Shown in pieces: positions 23,187-37,339 of a DNA stretch of 64,000 nt. The notes under the pieces are model-generated. The model was given only the letters and a program-made list of their open reading frames with translations, was not told the DNA's origin and searched no databases. Origin of the DNA: Liquidambar formosana (taxonomy: Eukaryota > Streptophyta > Magnoliopsida > Saxifragales > Altingiaceae); contig CM077831.1 of assembly GCA_039720395.1 (NCBI GenBank), positions 12,677,803-12,741,802 on the forward strand, written 5' to 3'. Each line of letters begins with the position of its first letter. Position 1 is the stretch's first letter. The position numbers and the translations under genes were made by a program.

Positions 23187-23230
<44 letters not shown>
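23187..23230. repeat. (AT)n microsatellite
   Basis: About 44 bp of nearly pure TA dinucleotides directly left of the TIR element. Confidence 0.95.
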
Positions 23231-23232
<2 letters not shown>

Positions 23233-23867
23233 GGAGGGATGTGGGGGGAATATCTAAAACCTCCCTTAAAAAAAAAAAAAAAATCATATCCAAAAACCCC
23301 CCATTGAATATTTTTCCTATCCATCTAATCCAATAAAAAAAGAAACATATCCATTAACGCCAACCGTTAACCTTTCGTTGATTGCTGTTAAAATAAAATT
23401 TTTTTTTTAAAAAAAATGATCCAACTAAAATACACTTCTTGGACATTAAGATGTTTAATGAAAAAAATACCCATTAACTGAATTTACAAAGATAGCCTCT
23501 CTTTTCTCATATGAACGTACATACCTTCTCCCCCTGTTCTCCCAACGATTTGGCTGGTTTGTAGTGGTGGGTGTTTTCTTTAATGGTTTTCCTTCGTTTT
23601 CCTAGTGGTTTTTTCTTTTGATTCTTATTTGGTGTTCCCTTGTATTGGCTTTTATCCAAATATATATATATATATATCCCATCAAAAATATATATATACC
23701 ATTTAAAAAAATTACATGGTATACCATGTTCATCAGATTTGTCAAATCCCCATGTGCAACAACTTTAGCTCTAACAACGTAGGTGGTGGGGGTGTGGCTG
23801 TTTATGACCCCAAGCCCAATACATTTATGGTGGAATTAATCTAGACACTACAAGAAAATTACTTATT

Positions 23868-24095
23868 CACGACGTTATATCTACGGCGTGCATATGTGGC
23901 ACGCCGTAGATGAGGTACATTAACGGCATTCGCCAAATGCACGCCGTTAATATGGTAAATGTCACATTATTCACGGCATGCAGAGTAAACACGCCGTGGA
24001 TAACATTTTAGACGGCGTATTTTATACGCCGTGAATGAGTTGGGAATTCGCCTTTTTAAACGGCATGTGTTATACGCCGTGAATGAGTTGAGAAT
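23868..24095. repeat. CACTA left subterminal inverted-motif array
   Basis: Four to five small hairpin units built from ACGGCGT.. and ..ACGCCGT (for example ACGGCGTGC and GCACGCCGTAGAT at 23883-23910, ACGGCGTAT and ATACGCCGTGAA at 24013-24036), spaced about 40-50 bp. In CACTA elements such repeats bind the element's TnpA-type protein. Confidence 0.82.
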
Positions 24096-24244
24096 TCATC
24101 GCGAAAATTTTGGCGGTCTTGGTACGTTCCCTCTTCTCATCGTTTATTTTTTATTTTTTATTTTTTATTTTTTGGGTTTTTGGTCGTAAGGATCAAGAGG
24201 CCTGGTTTCATAAGAGAAATAAAAAAAAAAAAAAAAAAAAAAAA

Positions 24245-24750
24245 AGCAAAACACTCTTCTCACCCTCTCTCATCCTCCCCAAACTGAAACCCTCCCCAAA
24301 TCAAAACCCTCCCTAATCGTCCAAACCCTCACACTCTTCTCACCCTCTTTCGTCCTTCACAAATCGTAGCCCTCCCCAAATCAAAACCTTAAGTCGACCT
24401 CCCCAAATCCGAAACCCTCCCTGAAATCAAAACCCTCCCCAATCATTCAAACCCTCTCACCCTCTCTCAGCCTCTCTGCTCAGTTCTCAATCCACCATTT
24501 TAGAACCCTAACTCACCCTCCACTACTGCTCAGTTCTCAATCCACCATTTCAGAACCCTAACTCACCCTCCACTACTACAATCGACTCAGCCACGCCGTC
24601 ATGCACCACGGTCTCTCTCAGCCTTGCCGTCACGCACCACGGTCTCTCTCAGCCACGCCGTCACGCACAACAGTCTCTCTCCAGCTTCTTCTCTTTCCTT
24701 CCCATCTTCAGGTATTTCTCTTCGTCGTTACGCACCACGGTTTAGGCTCT

Positions 24751-24788
<38 letters not shown>

Positions 24789-25040
24789 GCATCTTTTTAA
24801 GAACCCTAAGTTTCCCTTTCTTTTTTTTGGTGCCTCTCCCAGCTGCGTGCCTGTCTGTACTGTGTTCTTCGGTAGTCCCACATCACCATTTTTGCCTCAA
24901 TAATTTATAGTAGGCGAATAAAGAAGAAGCCATTGTTGTTGTTGCTGCTACTATTGCTGTTGTTGGGTCTCTTTGTTTCACAACAAACATGACCTTCTCT
25001 TTTTCCCTTTCTCATTCTCAAATCCCACTCAAGGTATGGT
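24245..25040 (+). other. CT-rich leader-like region in the CACTA element
   Basis: A pyrimidine-rich stretch with repeated CTCACCCTCTCTC and CCCTCCCCAAATC motifs resembles a plant 5' untranslated region. It contains three imperfect copies of a unit of about 30 bp (GCCGTCACGCACCACGGTCTC-like, 24595-24680). A possible short coding exon, ATG 24990 to a GTATGG donor near 25034, follows. It could be the captured start of a gene, or the element's own transcription start. I cannot identify a product. Confidence 0.4.
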
Positions 25041-26032
25041 CTTCCCTGCTTGTATTTTTACTCTGTTTTTCAGATGTATGGTTTAGTTTCTTCATATGGG
25101 TATTCTTTAATTTTTCTTTTATCTTCCCATTTCTTTGCGTTTTGTATATAGTGGTTTGGATAACTTGTGATCTATTGGAAATGGGTATATGTCATATTTT
25201 GAAATTAAGTTAGTTTGCCATTTTATACACTTGTTTCGATTAAATTCTTTCAAGATCTGAGATGCGTTTTTTTCTTTTTCCTTCTTTCCCTATATTTCCA
25301 TTCATTGATAAATTGGCTATGCCAATGTTACTAATGTGGAATAGATGTGATTTTTTTTTTTTTAATGTATATCATTGATACTTAGAAAATAGGTCTATAA
25401 TTTTTAGAAAATAGGTCTATAATTTTATACACTGTATGTATTATTCCACATGTCACTTCACTCAAGTATCTGGAGTTCCGACCATGATGCCCTGGTATCC
25501 TCGGTCATATATCAGATATCATGTAGTAATTTTTAATTGACTCACCAGCAGATAAAACCTTTATCATATAATCATCTGTCATAATTTGGTAAATGAATGA
25601 CCGTGTAGTATTAAACTAGTTCCTGCTTTTAGATGTTGTTTTAGGTTTATATACTCAGTTTGTATGACCATTAGCTGTTCCAATAACTGTGTCATTGTTG
25701 TAAATGAGAATTAAATTAGTTTTCCTTCCAACTTGTCCTATTGCACTTATGTTATTGAGCATAGCATTACAAATCCCAAGGGTAGAAGATTACGTATTCA
25801 GCATTTCCTGATGTATTGTTTGTATTTTTGCATTTTTGACATGTTATCATCATCCAAAACTACAATGTTTTATATCATGCTATAATGAAGTTTCTCTTCA
25901 ATTTTGTGATGCCAAAGGAATAAGAAGTTTTCTTTAAATTGGAATTTAATATTTATGTACATATATATATGTATCTTACATACATTTTTAAGATCATGAG
26001 TTATAACTGAATTATTGTCTTTACCGTTTCAG

Positions 26033-26204
26033 TTATTGATGATGCTTTGTGTGAACAAAGGCTTTGGGACATGAAGTTTAAAGGGTTCCAGAATTTTAAC
26101 ATGTGTGAAATTCGAAAAGACTTCACGATTGATGCAACTTTCAAGGGAAATACCTCTCGTTTTTTGAACCACGGTTGTGTTCCGAATTGTGAATTGGAAA
26201 AGTG
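26033..26204 (+). pseudogene. Captured exon of a SET-domain histone methyltransferase (ASHR3-like)
   Basis: A 172-bp exon lies between a good acceptor (TTTACCGTTTCAG) and a GTTAGT donor. It reads MCEIRKDFTIDATFKGNTSR followed by FLNHGCVPNCELEKW, which is the middle of a SET domain of the ASHR3/ASH1-related plant H3 lysine methyltransferases. The family SAM-binding motif NHSCxPNC appears here as NHGCVPNC, with Ser changed to Gly and the following Asp-type position to Val. No other SET exon, pre-SET or post-SET is seen. The Trp codon split at the exon end is typical of a genuine exon boundary, so genomic DNA was captured, not a cDNA. On its own it cannot be an enzyme. Confidence 0.82.
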
Positions 26205-27545
26205 GTTAGTTTGGTTAACTTTGCTGCTTTTATTTTATTTATCTATTTATTTATGGGTGTCCAGGAATGTAGTAATTTGCAGTTTATTTATATAGTTGGG
26301 AATTGAGTTAATAATAATCTGAACGGATGAAATGGATTGGAGTTTTTCTTACTTAATGAATATGTGTCACTGACCATTTATCAGTTAAAATTATTCTGTC
26401 ATTTTCTCAAACTATGGCTAGGAATCCATAGAACACCTCTAATAAGCCAGATAATAAGGATTTTTGTCCTAAATGCTATGTATGAGTTTAGAAATCCATT
26501 TTTGGCTCTAACATGTATAAATGTATAGTAATGAACCCAAACTTGGTTCTATATATAAGTGATCTATATTATACTAGTGGGCAATGAAATTTGAGCTGCT
26601 ATTCTAGTTTGATGGTCGACTAGTTAGTATATATGAGCAAGGGTCATTCAAGAATACCTGGAAACTTTTCCTTTCACCTTCTGAACTTTCCACTGGAAAG
26701 TCAAGATTTAGCTTCATTTCTTGGATCTGTAGTTTTTCAGGCACATTTCTCACTAAATTTTTGATCAACTATGACCAAGTCACAGGATCATAATTTTGAC
26801 TTTTATTTTATTTTATATTTTACCTCTGAATTTCAGTTTACCTGTAGGATTTTGAGAATTGATTAGAGGGTGAGACAAATAAGCCGGTCAGTGGTACTCT
26901 TGTTGTTTTAAAAAAACTTAGATGTTTTCATGGGTGCAATCTAAGCAGTTTTCCATGTGTTTTTTAGCATTTACCCGTGCAAGCTGCAAGGGGAAGAAGC
27001 TTTTGAATTTTGAAAGCACATGTCCGTGGGACCCACTTGAAGGGTAGATGGGAAAGGATGGGGGAGATTGAAATAGAGGAGGTGTTTGTTTGGAGAGAGA
27101 AAGGGAGAAGGCCATAATGGAGTAAAATGCTGACATCATAAATAATATGAAGTGTGGGCCCAAAGTGAAGGAGAATGAAGAATTAAGGAGGGAAGGGCTA
27201 TTGGAGTGCCAACTCAACATTTGTTGACCTCACCAAAAACTCTCTTTTATAGTATTAGAATACATTTTTTATCAAGAGCTGGGCTTGAAGATCCAGATCT
27301 TCGGCACCATTTGTTTTCCTTTTGCTGTTATGAAGATGAAATCTTTGGCTCTTTTAGTTATCTTTATTTGCAAATGGGTCTCTTTATTTTTCTTGTTGAT
27401 TCCTCAGTATAAAAAGTTAAAAATTACACCTGAAATAGTGATTCATTCTTATTGAAGTACACCTTGATTATCAGAAAGTCTTCTTAATTTTATCACCTCC
27501 AAACCTTTTCTCCTCTTTCCCTTTATCTCTGTCTTTCACTGGAAT

Positions 27546-28117
27546 ATGGGATCCAAGAGAAGAAAAGGAATGCCATAAAAAGAGGTGCAAACATGATCAA
27601 GAAGAACAATCAACCAGTGGGATGGAGAGTCTGCCACCTGAGATTATTCTAGAAATACTTTCAAGGCTACCCATAACATCTCTTATCCAGTGCAAGTTTG
27701 TATGCAGAGCCTGGTGCAATTTGGCATGTGACCCGGGGTTGCCAACATGCTTTTTTCGCGTGTAGCTGAGAATGATCCTTGTCTCATCTTTCACACTGAA
27801 GCCTCTGATCATCCTATCCAAAGCCAGCTTTGTTTTGTGGATATCGATTGTCACAACAATTATCAGGAGAAGGTACGTAAAAGAGTTCAATTACCCTTTT
27901 AGATCGGTGATGCTTGAGTTTGATGTGGTGGGATCATGCAATGGATTTCTATGTTTATCCAACTCCTTGCCTGACAATCAACACACAGTATATATATATA
28001 TATATATACAATCCTTTCACAAGAGAGTATAAACAGCTACCTCAAGCCTCCCTTTTTGTAAAGAATGAAAGTCCTTTATTGCTTATGCTTGTTGACTCCC
28101 TTTTTGTAAATAAATGA
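27546..28117 (+). pseudogene. Captured F-box protein gene fragment, frameshifted
   Basis: From ATG 27546 a basic start (MGSKRRK) is cut by a one-base shift. A second frame gives the F-box MESLPPEIILEILSRLPI, then CKFVCRAWCNLACDP (27622-27760). After a stop at 27764 the frame changes to AENDPCLIFHTEA, then again to VVGSCNGFLCL and NPFTREYKQLP, which match the F-box-associated domain of plant FBA-type proteins. A (TA)n expansion at 27988-28008 adds another frame change. F-box proteins recruit targets to SCF ubiquitin ligases. Only the first third of such a gene (normally about 380-400 residues) is present, with at least three frame breaks, so it is a pseudogene inside the CACTA element. Confidence 0.82.
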
Positions 28118-29032
28118 GTGACTTATGTAACTGACACCTGAATATTGCAGTTTATCTCAAGCAATTTAGATACTAACAATATTTAAAGAATGACAGAAAG
28201 TTGCAACTACATCTGGAGATATGAGGAAAGCTCTCTGTGTTTGCAGGTCAGTTTTTTATTTCATTTGATGCATTAGCTTGGTTATAGCCTGTGTTGAATT
28301 GGAACATGCTTATCAAAATTTTTATACTACTGTGTAATAGTATTAAAATTGTAGGAGTTTTCAATCATTAGCTTAGGGAGTTTTCATGGAGTTTTCAAAA
28401 TTGCAGCCCGTTAGCTTGGTTAACCATTATGGAACAATGGGTACCCAAGCAATTGTAGGAGTTTTCATTTGTTGCATTAGGAGGGGTCTTATAATTAATA
28501 ATAGTGTAGAACAAAATCAAATTCACATAATATTTAGATTAAACTATGCTACATCTTATAAAGAAAGTAAATTTAGGTAAATGGGTGATGATTCAAAGGG
28601 GTGTGATTTCATAAAAACTGTAGGAGTTTTCAATCTTTTGCATGCCTGCATTATAACATGTTGGTCAATTGCAACCACCAAACAGGCACTCCTCCCTATG
28701 GTGGACAAATAATTTTAAACTGAAAATCAACTAAAAACAATGTCCTAGATAACATGAATCTTAATGAAAACAATTCCCTTACTTTGACCAGAGTAGAAGC
28801 TGCAATATTAATATGTACCATTGGTATTTTATAAACAATTCTCTAGCTGACTTGAGAAGACTTACTTTTAAATATGCTTTTGTAGAAGCCATTTTTTGAT
28901 GCTGATATCTCACACAAATGATCTCTCTATTGCAATGTTTATTATTTTATTGGAAATATAATTTTGATCCACATTGTTAGGCCATTTTCTGATGTGTTTT
29001 GCTGTTCATTTATTCATGTGAAATCCATGCAG
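28118..29032 (+). other. CACTA interior without recognised gene
   Basis: AT-rich intron-like DNA with recurring TGTAGGAGTTTTCA motifs (near 28352, 28455 and 28620) and no coding signal beyond short chance frames. Confidence 0.6.
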
Positions 29033-29161
29033 GCCCTTTTGGTATGTCCCACCAGCAAGCTTTGGCACAAGTTGTTGCTCATATGCAAATTCAAGTTGGA
29101 TATCAACTTATTGGAAGTTCAAGAAAAGAGAAGTTGAAAGTTATAGATTTTTGCTTGTCTT
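29033..29161 (+). pseudogene. Exon-like fragment of unknown gene in the CACTA element
   Basis: After an acceptor-like AAATCCATGCAG an open stretch reads GPFGMSHQQALAQVVAHMQ and continues to a TAG at 29159-29161. The Gln/Ala-rich helix-like composition differs from the surrounding AT-rich DNA. A T-rich tail with small repeats (GGATGGGTTATAGCTTTTTG, three times at about 29200-29300) follows like a 3' untranslated region. I do not recognise the family. It could be the last exon of a third captured gene or a chance frame. Confidence 0.4.
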
Positions 29162-29534
29162 AGAAACAAATTACTTAGATGAGAAACATTATTTTTTTTG
29201 GATGGGTTATAGCTTTTTGTATATGAGAGAATGTTTTTTGGATGGATTGTAGCTTTTTGTATATGAGAGATTGTTTTTTGGATGGGCTATAGCTTTTTTG
29301 TCTATGAGAGGTAGCTTTTTGTATTGCTCTCATGAGGTTAATGAATATAATTTGTATAATGTTTGACTTCCAATTTTAAGTATTAATCATGGATTATTGG
29401 ATTACAAATTGGTGCATATTTATTGCTTTAGAATGTATGTGAGCAAAAAATTATTGAATGGTAAACAAGTGTAATATTAAAAGGAAAAAGCTAGGAAATC
29501 CAAAAAAAAAAAAGAAAAAGAAAAAAACAAGGGG

Positions 29535-29970
29535 CATATTAACGGCATACATTTTATGCCGTAGATAACTTATTCACGGCATAAAATGCATGCCGTAGAT
29601 GACCTATTCATGGCGTGCCATGTATGCCGTAGAAAACTTATTCACGAGTGCTATGTATGCCATCAAACAATTATTCACAGCGTGCCATGTATGCCGTAGA
29701 AAATTATTCACGGCGTGCTATATATGCTGTAGAAAACTTATTCACGGCGTGCTATGTATGTCGTAGAAACATTATTCATGGCGTGCCATGTATGCCGTAG
29801 AAAGTCATCCACGGCATGTAATGTATGTCGTAGAAAACATATTTACGGCGTGTAAAGTACGTTGTGGATATACAATGGTTTTCCACAACGCAGCCCAACA
29901 CGGCATAGTTTTGTACGCCGTGAAAAGTCATCCATGGCGCACTTTGCACGCCGTGGATAACTATCTTTGT
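29535..29970. repeat. CACTA right subterminal inverted-motif array
   Basis: About ten degenerate units (ATTCACGGCGTGC..TATGCCGTAGAAAA) spaced about 38-45 bp, richer than the left array. Many are eroded by C-to-T or G-to-A changes. Confidence 0.85.
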
Positions 29971-30402
29971 TGTAGTGAGATGTAGGGTTTTGCGGGTCAC
30001 ACAGAAGAAGAGAATGAGAGATGAGAGAGTAACTACTGCTGCAAAGGTAAGAGGCGGCTTAGAAACGGCAGATGTCTTTGTTTAATGTTTTGGTTTCCTT
30101 TTTCATGTCCGCGGTGGAGAAGAATTAATTAATGATTGTTAATTTTATTTTAGGATAAAAATGAAGATTCAATTAAATGGACATTTTTGTCATTAAACTT
30201 CTCAATGTCAAAGAAGGGTATTTTAATCAAATCATTCTATGTTTTTTAACAGCAATAAACAAAAAGTTAACCGGTTGGAGTTAATAGATAAGATTTTTAT
30301 TTTATTTTATTGGATTAAATGAATGGGAAAAACAATTAGTGGGGTTTTTGGATATGTTTTTATTTTTAAGGGAGGTTTTAGATATTCCCCCCCCCCCCCC
30401 CA

Positions 30403-31344
30403 AAAAAAAAAGACCTAGGTTGGAGGCTTTTATCTAAAATCTAGTTAATTTTTTTTTTAAATAGTGCTTAAAAAAAATGAACTTGATCCAAACAATCAGC
30501 AAAGAAAAAAAAAACAAAAACAAAAAAACAAAAAACAAAAAACAAAAAAAAAACAAAAAAAACAAAAGAAAAACAAAAGAAGACGAAGATCGGAAGAAGA
30601 AGAAGAAGAGGAAGTGAACTTGATGTTGGCACCATCAAAAGGCTACATAAATCGTCGTCATTGTTGTGCTATTGTTGTGCTCTAGAGATCAACGATGGAA
30701 CCTAGAACTAGGTGAACCCATCATTGCGGATTATGCTAAAGAAATTGCAAAGGTGGAGCTTTGCCGTCGATCTCCCATTGAAATCTTCAACTTCAGTCGT
30801 GAAGCTCTTTGCTATTAACATATTGTGCTTGATGGTTTGCTAGGTATGAGGGAAGGGATAGAGGTCAAAGATAGAGAAAATGACATTTGGTGAGAGAGGA
30901 GAGAAGGAATAAAGAGATAAAGTTGAGAGAGAATTGAAAAAGAGAGAGGGCTTTTCTTCTCATCTTTAAAAAGTCATCAACTTGCTTTTTTTGTCAAAGT
31001 ACTTGATTAGAGAGAGGAAGGGAATTTTTTTTTTTTTTTTTGATTTTTGGTATGTGAGAGGAGGGGAAAAATGCTATTTCAACCATCTTTTGTCACCCAC
31101 CTTATGTGTCGAAAATGTATAGGTGAAAGCAAACATATGGAGACCACCATGAAATAAACAGAAGCTGCCACATATTGATAAGTGGTAGAATGTGGGTGAA
31201 ATAGCATAATCAATTCTTTCTTCTCTCTCTTTAAAAAGTAGTCAACCTTATTTAACGGGGCATTAACTTCGTCTCACATTTGGTCTACGGAAGTGGTCGT
31301 AGGAATCATTTCCATAATATATTGTTGTGACTTATTTCACATCA
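30403..31344. other. Low-complexity stretch, no gene
   Basis: An A-rich AAAAAC run (30505-30580), a GAAGAA run (30585-30615), a T tract (31027-31041) and GAGAG-rich DNA. The lysine/glutamate-rich open frame over 30464-30685 is simple-repeat translation. I see nothing else. Confidence 0.65.
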
Positions 31345-31515
31345 GCATGGTCTAGTGGTACGGTTAAGAACCACTTTGAATTTGTTTACAACCATGTTTC
31401 AACTCCCCGCTATAAATTCATATATAAATCAAGATCCGTTGCACCTCACAGTTGACCGTATACGAAAAACGCATACCAAAAGGTATCCCACCTTGTGAGG
31501 GAATAAAGAAAAAAA
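31345..31515 (+). mobile_element. tRNA-derived SINE-like sequence
   Basis: GCATGGTCTAGTGGTACGG resembles the 5' part of a tRNA with an A box (TGGTCTAGTGG, 31348-31358). TGTTTCAACTCC (31394-31405) resembles a B box. An unrelated tail then ends in A-rich DNA (AATAAAGAAAAAAATAAAAA). This is the layout of plant SINEs transcribed by RNA polymerase III. It cannot fold as a full tRNA. No clear target duplication was found and the 3' end is approximate. Confidence 0.55.
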
Positions 31516-31638
31516 TAAAAATTTAAGGATAACAATGATTTAAAATTTCCCATTTTTCGGGTAAACTATTATTCGTGGCTGTAAAGCTCATGCCTTGTTA
31601 GTTCTTGCTTCCAAATAATGACATTAGTTAATAATATT

Positions 31639-31644
31639 TTTATT
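31639..31644 (-). terminator. Poly(A) signal of the GH9 gene
   Basis: AATAAA on the minus strand, about 47 bp after the stop codon at 31691. Confidence 0.55.
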
Positions 31645-31690
31645 GTTTCAACCACCTAAAAATAAAAGTAAAAATAAAAATAGAAAACAA

Positions 31691-34964
<3,274 letters not shown>

Positions 34965-34975
34965 CTACGGACCCA

Positions 34976-34983
34976 TATTTATA
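34976..34983 (-). promoter_or_regulatory. TATA box of the GH9 gene
   Basis: TATAAATA on the minus strand, about 51 bp upstream of the ATG. It implies a very short 5' leader of roughly 20-25 bases. Confidence 0.65.
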
Positions 34984-35963
34984 GAGGAAAAATTAGGGTT
35001 AAGACCCAATATAATTGTGGTAGCAAATCTCAATAATCGAGAAATTCAAGCCTTTGATTTGGGGTCAATTTACTTCAAATATTTGGATGTTTTGATTTTT
35101 ACAATTTTCGGTTTTGATTAGATAAGGAGAGACTATCTTAGGATTTTTAATAACGGAACTCCCTAACTAATTTCCTTAATTAGTTATAAAATGTAAATAT
35201 TAGGGATATAAAGGAATATTAGGCAAAGGTGTTCAAAAATGAAAGTACTAAGGAAAAAAGGACATAGACTTGGCTCCTTTATTTATTTAAAAAGAGTAAA
35301 TGAGACTTTTATTTTTTCAAGGAGGGAATTATTACATAATCCCTTTTATATCTAACTGATGGAATTTCCATCACAAACACCTTTTCCTAAAGGAGAGAGT
35401 ATCGATCAGTTGGCTGAGTAAGGACTCTTCCCCCTAGCATCGATCTTGGAAGCCATCTATTAGTCCAATTCCTAACTGACGGATTTTCCATCACCAATGC
35501 GCCACCCAATCCCACTTGCCAAACAGGTCTTTGGCTTCCCAAATGCGCGCTCCTCCAAGAATAACTTGGGTATGTACCCAGCCAAGCTTTGGAAAAAAAC
35601 TTGTTTTTGACTAAAATATAAAAATAAATTTTGACTAAAATATGGAATACTAATTATCAAAATTTATGCTACTAGCTAGCTTATATATGACTTTTAAATT
35701 TTCACAATCGCTAGACTTTGTGGTAATAAATTAAGATGTAAAGGAAACATGTATACTTTTTACATTAAACCACTTATATTATCAATGAGAAAATGTAATA
35801 TCTGTATACTTTTAAAACATGTATACTTTGCCAAACAGGTCTTTCCTTAACTTGTTTAAAACATATTAAGCTAATAAAGCATTTATTTTATATTAAACTA
35901 ATAAAGCATTTTTAACATATAAAAATTAAAAGAAACAAAAAATTGAGAACGAAGAAAAACGAA
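34984..35963. other. Upstream region of GH9 gene, no further gene seen
   Basis: AT-rich DNA that probably holds the GH9 promoter. The motif CTAACTGA(T/C)GGA(A/T)TTTCCATCAC occurs twice (about 35353 and 35471), with a direct repeat of nearby sequence. TTTTGACTAAAATAT is repeated at 35604 and 35629. No coding signal. Confidence 0.6.
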
Positions 35964-36647
35964 GGAAAAATTACAATGACCTCCCTTGAGGTTTGATAAA
36001 ATGATACTAATCTTTTCTGAAATTTAAAAAATTACGTTAACCTTTCTTGAGATTTAATAAATTTAACACTCACCTCTCCTCCATCAGTCTGACTAACGGA
36101 AATGGATGATGTCATACATAAAACCCACAAAAATGTCAATATTACCCTTAATTAAGGAATAATGCATAAAATAACTAAATTAATTCTAAAATATTATTTA
36201 AAGACAAAAATATCCTCATATAAAGATCAAAGTTCATTTTGTACCTATATACACCTTTATTTATTATTTATTTTCTTTGCTACATCAAAAAGAGAGCCAA
36301 AGCCCAAACAAATAGGGGGAACAAAAAAGAAATAAAAAATTGAAAAGAAAATTTGTGGAAAAACAATTATCCTACTTTGACTCAACTTAAACCAATGGTT
36401 TTGACTCTTTAAAATACCTTAAACCAAGATCAAATCTAAAAAATGAAAGAAAAAAATGTAAGCAACTTCGGTTTTATTTAGACTATAAGTGATTTGGACA
36501 TTTTATATACTTCTCAATGGAAAAAGTAATGAAAGGGAGGTCTACGTAGTTTTGGCCTAACGTCGGAGGAGGTCAATGTGATTTTTGAAATGTCAAGAAA
36601 GGTCAATGTTATTTTGTCAAATCTCAGAAGATCAATGTAATTTTTCC
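35964..36647. mobile_element. MITE-like element with about 100-bp inverted termini, 684 bp
   Basis: The left end GGAAAAATTACAATGACCTC and the inverted right end GGAAAAATTACATTGATCTT continue into related sequence (GGTTTGATAAAATGATA against GATTTGACAAAATAACA) for about 100 bp. No ORF is present. The trinucleotide GAA borders both ends, a possible 3-bp duplication. Superfamily undecided. Confidence 0.7.
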
Positions 36648-36833
36648 GAATACAAAAGATACAAAAACCACTTGAAAGGCACCAGGAAGTTCACTTTTTG
36701 CATTAAGTGAGGTAGTGAATTCCATATATGATTTTATTAATATAGTACTGATGCAAAATCTTGCAAAGAAGTTCTCCTATTCCTCTTGATTTCACTTCGA
36801 TCATTCAGGTTTACAAACTGACCTAATATGTTA

Positions 36834-37096
36834 CTCTCTCCATCCCATAAAGATAGACCATATTTGTTACCATTTTTTTTTTTTTTTTTTGGTCTCAAAA
36901 TGTTTGTCTATTTTGAAAAGTCAAATCACAATTTTTTTGACTTTCTTATATTATCCTTTGTTATTCCAATAATTATTTTCAACACAAAACCCTATAAAAA
37001 GTAGGAAATGGTAATTTTGGAAAAATAGAGTTTAATAAAGGACAAGTCAATGAAATTATATTTTTTGGCCAATCTTAATTTGTGGGACGGAGGGAG
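36834..37096. mobile_element. Stowaway-like MITE, 263 bp
   Basis: Left end CTCTCTCCATCCCATAAA; inverted right end CTCCCTCCGTCCCACAAA. It is flanked by TA on both sides (36832-36833, 37097-37098). This terminus and the TA duplication are diagnostic of Stowaway MITEs of the Tc1/mariner superfamily. Confidence 0.88.
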
Positions 37097-37264
37097 TACA
37101 AAATAAAATAAAGCGCAGAGCATTTAAACTCATCAACAAAGGTCAAAATAAAATCAGGGGATTTAAAGGGGCAGTAACAAATTAAGCAAGACATTAATTT
37201 ATGGCGTCAATGCTCAAGCCTAGGTCTTAATGAGAATGCTATCAGCAGTGGTGGTAAAAGAATG

Positions 37265-37339
37265 TCACCAAATCCAATGACAAGAAATTAAAGTAGCATC
37301 GGGACTACCATCCTCTCCACTCTTGTCACCACGAGCAAC
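37265..37339 (-). pseudogene. Orphan exon-like fragment, unidentified
   Basis: On the minus strand an acceptor (TTCTCCAAATATACAG) is followed by an open stretch of 24 codons, VARGDKSGEDGSPDATLISC and so on, to a TGA. Codon content looks protein-like, with Gly, Asp and Ser and no AT bias, unlike the surroundings. No upstream exon was recognised on the minus strand up to 40 kb. It may be the last exon of a host gene whose other parts are lost or lie elsewhere, or a captured fragment. Confidence 0.35.

Larger units (their letters stand above)
23846..29977 (+). mobile_element. CACTA (En/Spm) transposon with captured gene fragments (Pack-CACTA)
   Basis: Starts CACTACAAGAAAA and ends in the inverse of CACTACAACAAAG. 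The terminal similarity extends to about 28 bp. The 3-bp target duplication AGA flanks both sides (23843-23845, 29978-29980), as CACTA elements make. Both subterminal zones carry arrays of inverted ACGGCGTG/CACGCCGT motifs. I find no TnpA or TnpD coding region in 6132 bp. Instead it carries a SET-domain exon, an F-box gene fragment and another exon-like piece, all in the plus direction. It is therefore non-autonomous. It lies inside the TIR element 23243-30402. Confidence 0.9.
23243..30402. mobile_element. Element with about 245-bp terminal inverted repeats, split by a CACTA element
   Basis: The left end from 23243 (GGGGGAATATCTAAAACCTC, then CATATCCAAAAACCCC, TTGATTGCTGTTAAAA, GTTTAATGA) is the inverse of 30158-30402, with gaps and an estimated 75-80% identity. 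Without the CACTA insertion the element is about 1.03 kb. Long inverted termini suggest a Mutator-like element, but G/C and A runs at both edges hide any target duplication, so the superfamily is uncertain. No transposase is visible. Confidence 0.7.

Noticed and set aside
24110..24903. Plus-strand ORFs with Lys and Phe runs inside the CACTA
   Set aside because: They run through A and T homopolymers and a CT-rich leader and lack domain similarity.
30464..30685. Lys/Glu-rich ORF
   Set aside because: Translation of AAAAAC and GAAGAA simple repeats.
31345..31420. Functional tRNA gene
   Set aside because: No acceptor stem pairing or full cloverleaf, and the B box is degenerate; SINE-like origin fits better.
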